A stretch of DNA of 64,000 nt from Bradyrhizobium sp. AUGA SZCCT0283. Its GTDB lineage: Bacteria > Pseudomonadota > Alphaproteobacteria > Rhizobiales > Xanthobacteraceae. Location of the stretch: contig NZ_JAFCLU010000028.1 in the NCBI RefSeq assembly GCF_018130385.1, positions 22,173 to 86,172 on the forward strand. Direction: 5' to 3'. This document shows, piece after piece, positions 63,925 through 64,000 of the stretch. The translations under genes and the position numbers were made by a program. The notes beneath the pieces are model-generated. The model was not told the origin of the DNA. It worked only from the letters and a program-made list of their open reading frames with translations, and searched no databases. How positions within the stretch are numbered: position 1 is the first letter of the stretch; each line of letters opens with the position of its first letter.

Positions 63925-64000
63925 TCACGTTTGAAGTGCAACGGTTGATTTGAGTTCGGAGAATGCCTCTGCGGGTGTCTTGAAGTCCAGGCATTTGCGG
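63925..64000 (-). mobile_element. IS30-family transposase, C-terminal end (cut by window edge)
   Basis: On the minus strand the frame entering at 63999 reads RKCLDFKTPAEAFSELKSTVALQT and stops at 63925-63927. The RKCL-x-F-KTPAE-x-F ending is characteristic of IS30-family transposases. Only about 24 codons are in the window. The terminal inverted repeat should lie near 63920. Confidence 0.75.

Overview
The window looks like chromosomal DNA of a Bradyrhizobium-type alphaproteobacterium (Nitrobacteraceae). It is GC-rich with strong third-position GC bias. The core genes have alphaproteobacterial form, for example tatABC-scpBA-nagZ-SPOR-argS-dgt, surE/pcm/NlpD-like, secDF-yajC and trmFO. Several families typical of this group are present (DUF2189, DUF3597, DUF1127, SPW, Omp25-like barrels), and the intergenic gaps are crowded with short palindromic repeats known from Bradyrhizobium. 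I see no tRNA, rRNA or CRISPR array.

Layout. 1-6400: the end of asd, a sorbosone-dehydrogenase-like PQQ protein, queA, two cyclophilins around a small periplasmic protein, and coaD. 6494-9791: a compact metabolic cassette of a GntR regulator divergent from a fumarase/aspartase-family lyase and a TctC-type binding protein. 9962-15450: a YHS-like protein, an adenylate cyclase-TPR protein, a GAF histidine kinase and small secreted or decaying genes. 15447-24975: gyrA, a DUF2306 protein, ssb, two outer-membrane barrels and uvrA, with LexA-type SOS boxes near ssb and uvrA. 25000-29930: an accessory island with a frameshifted PD-(D/E)XK-like nuclease gene, a PRC-barrel/hemerythrin pair with a FixK/FNR-type box, an AAA ATPase divergent from a WYL-like gene across a third SOS box, another decayed gene and a third barrel paralogue. 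30053-39724: mixed metabolism and envelope genes, two of them with twin-arginine signals. 39913-42454: trmFO and a kinase with a C-terminal AMP-ligase-like domain. 42583-46912: homologues of the mitochondrial complex I assembly factors NDUFAF6 and NDUFAF3 run into secF-secD-yajC. 47107-54134: DUF815 ATPase, an NlpD-like LytM protein, pcm, a receiver protein, surE and serS. 54310-63859: tatCBA, scpBA, nagZ, a SPOR protein, argS, dgt and erpA. The window ends inside an IS30-type transposase.

The most unusual feature is a roughly 386-bp element at 51018-51403. It has perfect 19-bp inverted ends made of the same palindromic repeat that is scattered elsewhere in the window, and it encloses a GIY-YIG nuclease gene inactivated by one in-frame stop. 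It may be a nuclease-encoding parent of these repeats. Other points of note are the SOS and FixK boxes, a repeat that has entered the end of an acyl-CoA synthetase coding sequence, and a repeat that fills the secF-NDUFAF3-like junction and supplies a start codon.
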